Shown: positions 43,550 to 52,838 of the stretch, piece by piece
How the letters are laid out: each line of letters opens with the position of its first letter
Position numbering within the stretch: position 1 is the first letter of the stretch
Origin: Lachnospiraceae bacterium
Lineage (GTDB): Bacteria; Bacillota; Clostridia; Lachnospirales; Lachnospiraceae
Length of the DNA stretch: 64,000 nucleotides
Reading direction: 5' to 3'
Assembly (NCBI GenBank): GCA_017938405.1
Contig: JAGBBP010000025.1
Span: 1 to 64,000 of the forward strand
Translations under genes and position numbers: made by a program
Notes under the pieces: model-generated
Seen by the model: the letters and a program-made list of their open reading frames with translations, nothing else
Database searches by the model: none
What the model was told of the DNA's origin: nothing

Positions 43550-45451
43550 TTAAAAAAGCAAATAAATCAATGTAATCGCAAGCCCCAGTGCAGCAAGTAA
43601 CAAGCCGAAAGAAACACTTCCGGTAATCAAAGAAAAGGTTTGTCTTGCCTCCATTTCACTTACCGCAAATACCGATACAAAGGATTTTGTAATCGGATGA
43701 TTATGAAACAGCGTCTTATTCAATACCGCTATAATTCCGTCCATTGCCGTTCCAAGGGTATGGGTTACTTTGGTTCCGACCCAAATGGACATTTTACGCT
43801 TCCGCGGGGCAAATACCGTCGCTTTCAAAAGACCGGAAACTCCGTCAATCAGAGTATCAAGGATTCTGGAGAAAAACGCAAGAACAAACGGTAATGCAAC
43901 CAAAACAACCGGCCGATACACCGATTCTTCCAAATCAAACCATTCCGGAATCCGATTTACATACACCTTCCTGCCGTTTTCTTTTTTCATTAACATTCCG
44001 CGAACAACCAAAACATATACAACGATTCCGATGATAACAGATATCGCCGCTCCTTTTAAATTTTCAAACGCAAGCCAGTGAATGTTATGTGTCTCACCGG
44101 CAAGCACCTCTGCCGGACATAAAAATTTCTCCGCCGCATGTCCGATTTTTGCAAAAATCACATTCGGAGTCAATCCAAGCACCGGTAACAATATCGCAGA
44201 ACCGCAAACAGCAATTCCTGACAATATCGTCATACTGCTCTTTTTCTCCTTTTCCTCACCGTCGCCCTTTTCTACAAAAATTGCAACAAAAAGCTTTAAC
44301 ATATAAGCAAGAGTCAAACCTCCCGCAACTAAAAACAGTACCTCTACCGTTTTGAACATCCCGATTTCGGAATGCAGTCCCTGTGCCTCCAAATGATGCA
44401 TATGTTCCACCAGGCTCTCATGCAATAAAGTCTTACTGATATACCCGTTAAAGCCCGGAATTCCTGCCAGTCCTAAACCGCCGAATGCAACTGCAACCGC
44501 TAAAAACGGATGCTTTCTTCCGTATCCGCGTATCTTATTTAAATCCAGGGAATGAAGATTCATATATACTACACCTGCCGCAAGAAACAGTACAAGCTTT
44601 AACAAAGTATGATTTACCATATGATATACCGTTCCCTGCAAAGCAATTCCGTGACCGCCCATAATAGCGATCATGCCTGCCCCCAATGTAATAAAACCGA
44701 TTTGGGACACGGAAGAACAAGCCAGAATCCGCTTAATATCCATAGAAAACAAGGCAGAAACCGCACCTGATACCATGGTAATCGTACCGAGAATCAAAAT
44801 CACTTTTCCCCATGTTGCATCCGCAAACAGCAAATGACAGTTTACCAAAAGCATACCGAAAATACCGCACTTGGTTAACATACCGGAAAGCAGAGCCGAT
44901 GCCGGTGCCGGTGCCGCCGGATGTGCCTTCGGCAACCAGATATGGAGCGGAAACACTCCCGCTTTTCCGCCGAACCCTACCGTAAGCAGTGCCGCAGCAA
45001 CATATAAATAGGTCTGACGGTTTCCGAAATTTCCGCCCGTACCCTCCAAAAAAGCGGTTGCGTAGGAACGTAACTCGGAAATCATCAGCGTTCCGAATGC
45101 ATGATCCAGCATAAAAATGCCCATGAGCATGGATAATCCGCCGATAACCGCCACTGCAAGATAGGTCTTTGACGCCCGCAATGCCGCTTCGGTTTCCTCC
45201 TGTGCCACCCATACATAGGAAGTAAAGGACATAATTTCAAAAAACAAAAACAACGTCAACAAATCCGCGGCAAAGAATACCCCCAGTACAGCGGCATAAG
45301 TAACAAAATAGAAAACAAAGTATCGTGTCAGATGTTTGTGGCGATAGAAATATTGCTTGGAAAACAGTAACGTCATTACCCAAAGCAAGGTTGCCAGCAA
45401 TGCATATACCACACGAAATCCATCCGTTGCAAATTGTAATGCTCCTATCAT
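43550..45451 (-). CDS. Mrp-type antiporter subunit, NuoL/MrpA-D-like (633 aa)
   Basis: This is one of four proton-channel subunits in the operon and the longest. It has about 16 membrane segments, the conserved Glu in LFLFFEIMSF (about residue 71), the Lys in FGGKAGVFPLHIWLPKAHP (about 165) and the Lys/His region near 235-285. The C-terminal 150 residues add an arm with helices as in NuoL or MrpA. It overlaps the previous gene by 4 nt (ATGA). The likely role is sodium or potassium/proton exchange in the membrane. Confidence 0.9.
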   Translation of the reverse strand: MIGALQFATDGFRVVYALLATLLWVMTLLFSKQYFYRHKHLTRYFVFYFVTYAAVLGVFFAADLLTLFLFFEIMSFTSYVWVAQEETEAALRASKTYLAVAVIGGLSMLMGIFMLDHAFGTLMISELRSYATAFLEGTGGNFGNRQTYLYVAAALLTVGFGGKAGVFPLHIWLPKAHPAAPAPASALLSGMLTKCGIFGMLLVNCHLLFADATWGKVILILGTITMVSGAVSALFSMDIKRILACSSVSQIGFITLGAGMIAIMGGHGIALQGTVYHMVNHTLLKLVLFLAAGVVYMNLHSLDLNKIRGYGRKHPFLAVAVAFGGLGLAGIPGFNGYISKTLLHESLVEHMHHLEAQGLHSEIGMFKTVEVLFLVAGGLTLAYMLKLFVAIFVEKGDGEEKEKKSSMTILSGIAVCGSAILLPVLGLTPNVIFAKIGHAAEKFLCPAEVLAGETHNIHWLAFENLKGAAISVIIGIVVYVLVVRGMLMKKENGRKVYVNRIPEWFDLEESVYRPVVLVALPFVLAFFSRILDTLIDGVSGLLKATVFAPRKRKMSIWVGTKVTHTLGTAMDGIIAVLNKTLFHNHPITKSFVSVFAVSEMEARQTFSLITGSVSFGLLLAALGLAITLIYLLF

Positions 45452-46929
45452 AACAGGCTACCTCCCTTCGCAATGGCAGAAAATACTTCCGTAAGCGGCT
45501 GTGCGAACACGCCCAATAATACAATCATAACACATAACAAAACCAGCGGAACCGTCATATAAGCATTGGCCTCACAGCGTTTTGTCTCCGGCTGCACTCC
45601 GACTCTGGACGGAAAACACACCTTAAATACGACCAAAAACAGATAGATTGCAGTCAGTACAGCAGAAATCAACAATACAACAATTCCCGCATAGGCAAAC
45701 GGATTCTTTCCCGCAAGCGCACCGGCAGCCAGATTCCACTTACTCAAAAAGCCCGGAAGTGGCGGAACCCCTACCAAGGCCGCAGATGCCAAGGTAAAGC
45801 ATGCAAAGGTAACCGGCATACACTTTCCCATACCACGCATATCACGAATATACTCCTGTCCCGTCTTATACAGCACCGCACCGGCACAGAAGAACAGAGT
45901 AATCTTAACCACACCGTGTACCACCATATGCGTCATGGCACCGGTCAATCCCTCCGGTGACATCAAAGATGCCCCGAATACAATATAGGATAAATTACTG
46001 ATGGTAGAATACGCCAAACGACGTTTTAAATGTTGTTCCTTTAAGGCCATGGCGGAGCCGAACAAAATCGTCACCAAAGCCGCACCCATAATGATGTACT
46101 GCGCAAATGTTCCGGAAAGCAACTCCGTTCCGAAACTGAAATAAGTAATCCGAATGATTGCAAAGGCACCGGCCTTTACTACCGCCACCGCATGCAAAAG
46201 TGCCGTCACCGGAGTCGGGGCCACGGAAGCCGTCGGTAACCACTTGTAAAACGGGAAAACAGCTGCCTTTACGCCAAAACCAAACGCAGTTAACACATAC
46301 GCCACACGTAACAACTGCTCCTGCAATTCCGTATACTCTCCGGTCAACACACCACCGTATACAAAATCAAATCCTTCACCGAACGTTAAAATGAACGCAA
46401 TTCCGATAAATGCAAACGCCGCTCCGCCTACCGAATAGGTCACATACTGTCTGCCTGCAAATACGGACTTTTTGCTCATTCCGTGCATTACAAGCGGTAA
46501 GGTTACAAAGGTAAGTAACTCATAGAACAGATACAGTGTCATTAAGTTTCCCGCAAACGCAATGCCTACCGTAATACCGTAAGTCATCGTGAAAAAGGTA
46601 AAAAACGTATTTTCTTTTCCCTCATGCTTCATATATTCAAAAGCATAAAAAGTCGCAATCGGCCAAAGTGCCGCAACCAAAGAACCGAATACACATCCCA
46701 TTCCGTCCACATGGAACGTAATCGACAACTTTCCTGCCATATTAAGCAGCATAAAATTTCCTTCCGGCCGCACCAAAAACATGACAGCAAACATTAACAA
46801 GGTATTAACAATTGCAACACCTCCGACATAAGTTTGCCTGCATTTCGCATTTTCAAACCGAAACAGCGGAATAATCGCCCCGAATATAATCGGCACAAAA
46901 ATCGGAAGTAATATAAAGTATTGACTCAT
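45448..46929 (-). CDS. Mrp-type antiporter subunit, MrpD-like (493 aa)
   Basis: A 14-helix antiporter-like subunit with Glu in LYLFYELLTFV (about 133) and Lys in GVKAAVFPFYKWLP (about 220). The His-rich loop near 330-340 (MTHMVVHGVVK) is present. It is homologous to the other three large subunits of this operon but clearly divergent. Confidence 0.9.
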   Translation of the reverse strand: MSQYFILLPIFVPIIFGAIIPLFRFENAKCRQTYVGGVAIVNTLLMFAVMFLVRPEGNFMLLNMAGKLSITFHVDGMGCVFGSLVAALWPIATFYAFEYMKHEGKENTFFTFFTMTYGITVGIAFAGNLMTLYLFYELLTFVTLPLVMHGMSKKSVFAGRQYVTYSVGGAAFAFIGIAFILTFGEGFDFVYGGVLTGEYTELQEQLLRVAYVLTAFGFGVKAAVFPFYKWLPTASVAPTPVTALLHAVAVVKAGAFAIIRITYFSFGTELLSGTFAQYIIMGAALVTILFGSAMALKEQHLKRRLAYSTISNLSYIVFGASLMSPEGLTGAMTHMVVHGVVKITLFFCAGAVLYKTGQEYIRDMRGMGKCMPVTFACFTLASAALVGVPPLPGFLSKWNLAAGALAGKNPFAYAGIVVLLISAVLTAIYLFLVVFKVCFPSRVGVQPETKRCEANAYMTVPLVLLCVMIVLLGVFAQPLTEVFSAIAKGGSLL

Positions 46930-46949
46930 TTTATTCTCCTTTCCGCTTT

Positions 46950-48416
46950 TTAAAGTAAGCCGGTTCCCAACGTTGTTACAAACTCAACCAACGGTTCGGC
47001 AAATATGCCGAGAAGCAGTGCCGCCACCGCAAAAATACCGCAGGGTATCACCATGGATACATGCCCTTCTTTCGGTTCCGGCGTTGCATCCACAAAATCC
47101 TTTCCCGGAAAGAACCCATCCGCGGTAATCGAAAGCAAATATCCTGCTGTTAATAATGCACTTATCAAAAGAACCGCAGGTCCTATGTATGAAAAAGCAC
47201 CTACCGATGCCTCCATTGCTCCTTTTGCCAAATACCATTTGCTGACAAAGCCGGACATCGGCGGAATTCCCACCAAAGCAAGTGACGCAAATGTAAAGCA
47301 CCAAAATGTCACCGGCATATACTTTCCCATACCTCGCAAATCCTCTACACGTTCTTCTCCGGTCTCATGGATTACCGTCCCCGCAAACAGAAACAATCCA
47401 TTCTTGATCACGGAATGAAATACCATGTGAAGTAACGCTGCAACAAGACCTGCCGGCGTAAACAAAGCCAGACCGAATAACACATAAGACACCTGACTGA
47501 CCGTAGAGTAAGCCAAGCGCTTTTTTAACACCTTTTCCTTATAGGCCAGCATAGAGCCCATAAACACCGTAACAAGCGCCAATGTTAAAAAAACAGTCTG
47601 TACATAAGTACCTGCCAGATACTCCGCGCCGATGACATAATACAGGCTACGGATAATACCGAGTACGCCTGCCTTTGTAATCACTCCGGACAATACGGCA
47701 GAAGCCGGTGCCGGAGCAACCGGATGTGCGGTCGGAAGCCACCCGTGCATCGGAAACATACCTGCCTTGGTTCCGAATCCGATAATCAATAACAAACTCG
47801 CCAAAAGCACTTCCGTAACATTTGCGTTTTCGTTTAACGCACCTTTTGCGAAATACAAACCTTCCGCATTTCCTGCCAGAAGAAAAATCCCCGCCAGTGC
47901 AAAGCTTGCTCCCGCTACGGAATAAAACAAATATTTTCTGGATGCACGAATCGACTCTCCTGTCCGGTTATAAAACACAAACGGAACCGTCATTAATGTC
48001 ATCCATTCATAAAACAAATAAAACGAAACAAGATTTCCGGCAAGACTGAGCCCTTCCAGAACCCCCAATGCAATCAGATAAAAGCCGTAAAACATCACCG
48101 GCTTTCTTGTTTCCTTCAAATACCGCAAGGAATATATCCCTACCAACAACCAGACCGACACCACCAGTATTCCAAACAAGCCGGAAAGCCCGTCATTACA
48201 AAGCACCAACCGTATGGACGGTGTTAAACAAAATAATTCCACAGTAATCTCCTTGCTCAGGCAAGAGCAAAGAACCAGAATTACTTCTATCCCAAGTATG
48301 GTAACCACATACATATTCTGTATGCTTCTGTTGTTACGACGTGCAAAAACAAACAAAAGGCAACCGGCAATTACCGGAAATAGAATCTGTAACAATAATA
48401 ATATTTCTCTTCCCAT
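46950..48416 (-). CDS. Mrp-type antiporter subunit, MrpD-like (488 aa)
   Basis: A 14-helix antiporter-like subunit with Glu in FYLFYEWMTLM and Lys in FGTKAGMFPMHGWLPTAHP. The helical segment SVIKNGLFLFAGTVI carries a further Lys as in complex I antiporter subunits. It is 15 nt upstream from the stop of the next large subunit, so one transcript is expected. Confidence 0.9.
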   Translation of the reverse strand: MGREILLLLQILFPVIAGCLLFVFARRNNRSIQNMYVVTILGIEVILVLCSCLSKEITVELFCLTPSIRLVLCNDGLSGLFGILVVSVWLLVGIYSLRYLKETRKPVMFYGFYLIALGVLEGLSLAGNLVSFYLFYEWMTLMTVPFVFYNRTGESIRASRKYLFYSVAGASFALAGIFLLAGNAEGLYFAKGALNENANVTEVLLASLLLIIGFGTKAGMFPMHGWLPTAHPVAPAPASAVLSGVITKAGVLGIIRSLYYVIGAEYLAGTYVQTVFLTLALVTVFMGSMLAYKEKVLKKRLAYSTVSQVSYVLFGLALFTPAGLVAALLHMVFHSVIKNGLFLFAGTVIHETGEERVEDLRGMGKYMPVTFWCFTFASLALVGIPPMSGFVSKWYLAKGAMEASVGAFSYIGPAVLLISALLTAGYLLSITADGFFPGKDFVDATPEPKEGHVSMVIPCGIFAVAALLLGIFAEPLVEFVTTLGTGLL

Positions 48417-48431
48417 CGTTTGCCTCCTTTG

Positions 48432-49925
48432 TTACGAAAACATCTGTAAGCCCTGCTCTATCGCATTGATAATCGGATACGAAGCCAGACCCAGAACAAA
48501 ATTAATCACCATAAAACACGCCAGACCAAAACAAAATGTCTTCCCCGGACGAAAACCTTCAATCCGGTAATGTTCATTTCGCGGTGTATAAATCGAAATG
48601 ACCGCACGAATAAAATACAGTGCATTCAAAATGGTACTGATTGCCAAAGTAATCACTGCCACAAGCATCTTTACGGACATTTCCTCAAGAGCGGCGGACG
48701 TCAAATAGAGCTTTGAAATAAATCCCGCAAAAAGCGGTACGCCCACCATGGAAAATGCACCCACGGAGAAAGCCACTCCCGCGATTATATTTCGAAAACC
48801 GGAGCCCTTCAAATCCGAAAAATCCTTTTTATCTCCCGATACTTCAGATAAACCGCGACAAGCTACAAAGAGCATGGACTTGGTTGCCGCATGGGATAAA
48901 ATATGAAACACCGCAGCTACCATACCAAGCTCCGTACCGAAGCCGAGCCCCATATAAATATATCCGATTTGAGCCACCGAAGAAAACGCAATCATCCTTC
49001 GCATATCATGTTCTTTAATTGCACTGAAAGAACCGAACAGCATTCCGGCAATACCCAGAGCAAAGAACACGTTGGTAATTTTACTGTCCCAGAATACATC
49101 CGTTCCGATGACACGGTACATAATCTTGATTAACAGAAAAATATATGCCTTTGACACCAGACTGGATAAAATTGCGGCAGAAGACGCCGTGGAATATCCG
49201 TAAGCATCCGAAAGCCATGCATGGAACGGAAACAAAGCACTCTTAATGGCAATACCTACACTCATTAAGCCGATAATTACCGTAAGCGGTACCGTGTACT
49301 CTCCGTTTGCAGCCAGAGCACCGATGGATTCCTTAATATTGCTCATCAAAAGATGACCGGTCAAATCATACTGTAACGTAATGCCGATTAACAACAATCC
49401 GGATCCCAGCAAGCTCATAATCATATATTTCATAGACGCAAGGATACAATGTCCGTTACTGCGAATCATAATCAGACCGCCTGCCGCAATCGTATTGATT
49501 TCCACAAAGACGTAAGCGGTAAACAGGTCATTGGTATACACAAGAGCTAACAAAGAACTGAGCAAAAGATTTATCAATACAAAATACAAATTCTGCTTCG
49601 GTTCTTCAATATCCACTTTCAAATATTTTTCTCCGCCCAGCAATGACAGCAGCATAATAACGCAGAAAAAGCTTGCCATCACGCCTTCCAGTACACCTGC
49701 GCGTATTTCATTTCCCCACGGTGCCGGAAAATGTCCCATCATATAAGTAAAGGACTCTCCCGTTCCGATGGTATAAAACAACACACAAAAAGAACAAACA
49801 AGACATACCGAAACAAGCGTAACCGAAACCGCTTTTGCCACCTTCGGCTTTAAAACGGAAGAAATTACACCGGTTGCCAAACACAGCACGATGCAAAAAA
49901 ACGGAAAATTACATACAAAATCCAT
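48432..49925 (-). CDS. mrpD: Mrp-type antiporter subunit MrpD (497 aa)
   Basis: A 14-helix subunit with Glu in AYVFVEINTIAAGG and Lys in GIAIKSALFPFHAWLSDAYG, followed by HILSHAATKSMLFV. Its place directly after mrpC corresponds to MrpD/MbhH. It overlaps mrpC by one base. Confidence 0.9.
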   Translation of the reverse strand: MDFVCNFPFFCIVLCLATGVISSVLKPKVAKAVSVTLVSVCLVCSFCVLFYTIGTGESFTYMMGHFPAPWGNEIRAGVLEGVMASFFCVIMLLSLLGGEKYLKVDIEEPKQNLYFVLINLLLSSLLALVYTNDLFTAYVFVEINTIAAGGLIMIRSNGHCILASMKYMIMSLLGSGLLLIGITLQYDLTGHLLMSNIKESIGALAANGEYTVPLTVIIGLMSVGIAIKSALFPFHAWLSDAYGYSTASSAAILSSLVSKAYIFLLIKIMYRVIGTDVFWDSKITNVFFALGIAGMLFGSFSAIKEHDMRRMIAFSSVAQIGYIYMGLGFGTELGMVAAVFHILSHAATKSMLFVACRGLSEVSGDKKDFSDLKGSGFRNIIAGVAFSVGAFSMVGVPLFAGFISKLYLTSAALEEMSVKMLVAVITLAISTILNALYFIRAVISIYTPRNEHYRIEGFRPGKTFCFGLACFMVINFVLGLASYPIINAIEQGLQMFS

Positions 49926-50296
49926 TACTTTTCCTCCTTCACCAAACGCGTGATTTCATCGATATCCAGCGTATGATATCTTCTGTACAATCGAATGGTC
50001 AGCGATAACATTACTGCAGTAACACTGACGGATACAACGATACCGGTAAGTACAAGACCGGTCGGAATCGGGTTGATATAAGTCTCCGGCTCCGGCACGG
50101 TTCCCGTAACAATCGGAACCTTTCTGCCAAATATGTATCCCTTTGCTGCCAAAAACAAATAAATTGCCGTATCCATAATATTCAGTCCCATGATTTTTTT
50201 AATCATGTTCCGGTTTAACAACAACGTTGTAAAGCCGATACCGAACAAAATCATGGATACCGCTTCATAATAATTTGCAAACAAATTTCCTAACAT
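49925..50296 (-). CDS. mrpC: Mrp antiporter subunit C
   Basis: The 123-residue NuoK-like protein has three membrane segments: AVSMILFGIGFTTLLLNRNMIKKIMGLNIMDTAIYLFL and the third with LVLTGIVVSVSVTAVMLSL. It starts at 50296 behind AGGAGG; a longer frame overlapping the previous gene is rejected. Confidence 0.93.
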   Translation of the reverse strand: MLGNLFANYYEAVSMILFGIGFTTLLLNRNMIKKIMGLNIMDTAIYLFLAAKGYIFGRKVPIVTGTVPEPETYINPIPTGLVLTGIVVSVSVTAVMLSLTIRLYRRYHTLDIDEITRLVKEEK

Positions 50297-50297
50297 C

Positions 50298-51341
50298 TTA
50301 CATTCCTCCTTTGCGGAACAACGTATAGAAATGATACATGGTGCAAGCAACCACAATACCCACACAAATGTTTAACGGCAAAATAAGTCCACCGGAAAGG
50401 ATTGCCCCCGGTGTTCCCGTCGGAATTCCGCTCTCCAGGTGATTTGCACCCGTAAAGAAGGAATATCCCTTTGCAATCGCATAAAACAATAACGGAACCA
50501 CAGAGATTATCGCATAATTCTTCCGGTTCATAATCCGTTTCGCTTTTTCAAAACCAAACGCATTGACATACAAAATCAAACCCGCACCGATAATGGCACC
50601 GCCGGAAAATCCGCCGCCCGGTGATAAATGACCGTTTAAGATTACATAGATACCGAACATGATAATCATCGGCACAAGAATTTTTGCGGAAAGTTGTAAA
50701 ATCTTGTCATTCTTCGGCTCATATAAACGATCGTTTTCCTCCTCCGCACGTTTTACGTCCGTTGGTTTTCCGTCCTTTGTAAGTTCCAAACGAAGTAAAA
50801 TCATAACACATACCGCAGCCACAAACAATACATGAGACTCGCCCAAGGTATCAAAAGCACGGTAATCCAGAATCATGCTTGCCACATTATTGGTTGCACC
50901 GGTATCGTACAAACCGTCTTTATTATACTTTTCTACCACTTCATTGTTATTCGGATTATCCGGACTACCGTATTCCGGTAAATAAGAAACGGTAACAAGT
51001 AATGTGGTAATAACAATCGCACAAAGTAACACTGCCATCACCGCATACAATCGACCGAAAATCTTTACACCATGTTCCTTCGGCCAATTCTTATACTTTT
51101 CAAGCAACGATTTTGCTTCTTTTTCATGTTCCAGTTCCAAACGACGCTTACGGTCCTCTCTGTCTTCCTTTTCTTCCTGTTCAAACCGCTTTTCTGCCTC
51201 TGCGTCCGCCATCTGCTGGTTTTTTGCATCACTTTCCCTGTTTTCTTCCGCACGTCGTTCTACATCCGCCAATGTTTCACCGTCAACAAAACGAACAAGA
51301 CGGCGCCATAACGAAAGTTCATAATCACTCCTCGGCTTCAT
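50298..51341 (-). CDS. MbhE-MrpB fusion with charged N-terminal extension
   Basis: The 347-residue protein has an N-terminal charged, probably coiled-coil segment (about 20-90, very rich in Glu, Lys, Arg) that is unusual. It then has an MbhE-like part (about 95-190) with a membrane segment and ASMILDYRAFDTLGE, then an MrpB domain (about 220-347) with GHLSPGGGFSGGAIIGAGLILYV. MbhE corresponds to part of the MrpA C-terminus. The start follows AAGGGGG. It overlaps the next upstream gene by 17 nt. Confidence 0.88.
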   Translation of the reverse strand: MKPRSDYELSLWRRLVRFVDGETLADVERRAEENRESDAKNQQMADAEAEKRFEQEEKEDREDRKRRLELEHEKEAKSLLEKYKNWPKEHGVKIFGRLYAVMAVLLCAIVITTLLVTVSYLPEYGSPDNPNNNEVVEKYNKDGLYDTGATNNVASMILDYRAFDTLGESHVLFVAAVCVMILLRLELTKDGKPTDVKRAEEENDRLYEPKNDKILQLSAKILVPMIIMFGIYVILNGHLSPGGGFSGGAIIGAGLILYVNAFGFEKAKRIMNRKNYAIISVVPLLFYAIAKGYSFFTGANHLESGIPTGTPGAILSGGLILPLNICVGIVVACTMYHFYTLFRKGGM

Positions 51342-51588
51342 CGTCTTCTTCCCCCTTCATTGCGTGAATCTTCTTTAATGTAATATAGAACAACACACTG
51401 GTAACTCCGGCACCTACCGCAGCCTCGGTGATAGCCAAATCCGGAGATTCCAGAATCATCCAGATGATAGACATAATGACACTATACGCCATAAAAATAA
51501 CGATAGACGTCAGCAAATTTTTGGAAAGTGCCACCGAAACCGCACACACTACCAAAAAAGATAATAAAATCATTTCCAAAATTTCCAT
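51325..51588 (-). CDS. Hydrogenase subunit MbhD-like (DUF4040)
   Basis: The 87-residue protein has three membrane segments and the DUF4040 pattern KNLLTSIVIFMAYSVIMSIIWMILESPDLAITEAAVGAGVTSVLFY, equal to part of the C-terminal region of MrpA. It overlaps the adjacent genes, as is usual in this operon. Confidence 0.9.
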   Translation of the reverse strand: MEILEMILLSFLVVCAVSVALSKNLLTSIVIFMAYSVIMSIIWMILESPDLAITEAAVGAGVTSVLFYITLKKIHAMKGEEDDEAEE

Positions 51589-51905
51589 TATTCCCGCACC
51601 TCACATTCCTCGGACAGATGCTTGTCCGTCGTTACTTCAAGGCGTGCAATCAAATGTCCGGAGACCGGACTTGCCACCCAGACTAAAAGCACAATCAACA
51701 CTACTTTCACCGTAGCAAAGTTAAAGCCGTATGCTACCGCAACACCGATCATTGCCAGCAAAAGCGCAAAAGAATCAATAATCGCCGCCGCATGCATCCG
51801 GTTCAGAATAAACTTAAACTTAAACACACCGGCCACGGAAATCACAGCCATTCCCAGAGACGCCGTCAAAAATAATGCTACCACACAAAAACGTAACCAT
51901 TCCAT
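51588..51905 (-). CDS. mrpG: Mrp antiporter subunit G
   Basis: The 105-residue protein has three membrane segments with the MrpG pattern GVFKFKFILNRMHAAAIIDSFALLLAMIG and SPVSGHLIAR. It overlaps both neighbours by one base. Confidence 0.92.
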   Translation of the reverse strand: MEWLRFCVVALFLTASLGMAVISVAGVFKFKFILNRMHAAAIIDSFALLLAMIGVAVAYGFNFATVKVVLIVLLVWVASPVSGHLIARLEVTTDKHLSEECEVRE

Positions 51906-52234
51906 TACTTTGTCTCCTCCTTCTTCTTTTGTTCCGCTCTTCTTTGCGCCCTGATTTCCTCATGGCGATGTACTCCCATATATACCTTCGTCAACACCAC
52001 TACCGCAAGAAAACTTAGCATCGCGTAAATCAAATCGATATCCAGTAAAAAACTCTCCTCCAAATAAAGAGACATCACCGCAATCATAATAATTGACAGG
52101 GTCCCGATCATATTAATTGCCAAAATACGATCCATCGTCCGCGGCCCCTTAATTGCACGAATCAAACAACAAAAAATGCAAATTGCAAATCCTATCATTG
52201 CACCGATATATAACACGGAATATGCTGTTTCCAT
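51905..52234 (-). CDS. mrpF: Mrp antiporter subunit F
   Basis: The 109-residue protein has three membrane segments and the MrpF pattern IRAIKGPRTMDRILAINMIGTLSIIMIAV followed by LLDIDLIYAMLSFLAVVVLTKV. Its charged C-terminus ends in KKKEETK. Confidence 0.92.
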   Translation of the reverse strand: METAYSVLYIGAMIGFAICIFCCLIRAIKGPRTMDRILAINMIGTLSIIMIAVMSLYLEESFLLDIDLIYAMLSFLAVVVLTKVYMGVHRHEEIRAQRRAEQKKKEETK

Positions 52235-52246
52235 ATGTACGCCTCC

Positions 52247-52717
52247 TTACATTCCCGCTGTCTGCTCCATTTTCATAAGCAGCTGCACAAATACGGAATT
52301 TTCAATACCTTCTGCCATCTCTTTATCCAGACAATGCACCTTAAACTCCTCATCCGTAAGTTCCACCGTAATCGTACCCGGCGTCAGCGTAATGGAGTTT
52401 GCCAGTACCGTCCGGGCCAAATCCGTCTTTAGCGGAGTACGAAAGGTAACAAGCAACGGCTCTACCTCATATTTCGGCGAAACAATCAGACTGATCGTCC
52501 CACAATTTGCCTTTATAACTTCCCAAACGAGCACAAAAAAGTAGCCGATGCCCTGCGGCAAAAGTCGCAAAGCAAGCAGCTCTTTTTTCGGGCTATATTC
52601 TAAAAATTTCCAACAGAACAAATATACTGCTATCGATAATACAATACCGAACAAAACAAGTTCCAGCGTTACTTTTCCGTTAAACACCAACCAAAGCGCA
52701 AACAATACAAATAACAT
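52247..52717 (-). CDS. mrpE: Mrp antiporter subunit E
   Basis: The 156-residue protein has two or three N-terminal membrane segments and a cytoplasmic domain with LARTVLANSITLTPGTITVEL, the MrpE signature. It is the first gene of the antiporter operon. The order E-F-G-MbhD-MbhE/B-C-D matches archaeal Mbh and bacterial Mrp modules. Confidence 0.93.
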   Translation of the reverse strand: MLFVLFALWLVFNGKVTLELVLFGIVLSIAVYLFCWKFLEYSPKKELLALRLLPQGIGYFFVLVWEVIKANCGTISLIVSPKYEVEPLLVTFRTPLKTDLARTVLANSITLTPGTITVELTDEEFKVHCLDKEMAEGIENSVFVQLLMKMEQTAGM

Positions 52718-52771
52718 AATTTTTCACCTCTCGGATTCTTTTCCCACCCCTCTTGGGATAAAACCCAACTC

Positions 52772-52800
52772 ATCTTAGCACTTTGTTCCTGGACTGTCAA
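52772..52800 (-). promoter_or_regulatory. Promoter of the Mrp antiporter operon
   Basis: TTGACA (52795-52800), a 17-bp spacer and TAAGAT (52772-52777). A TTGGG/CCCAA hairpin lies in the leader. Confidence 0.8.
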
Positions 52801-52838
52801 GTAAACGCAAAGAAATCTTAACATTATCCGACATATTT

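Noticed and set aside
43550..52717. Complex I or membrane-bound hydrogenase operon
   Set aside because: Only antiporter-type subunits are present; no NuoB, C, D, I-like or NiFe hydrogenase subunits are seen.
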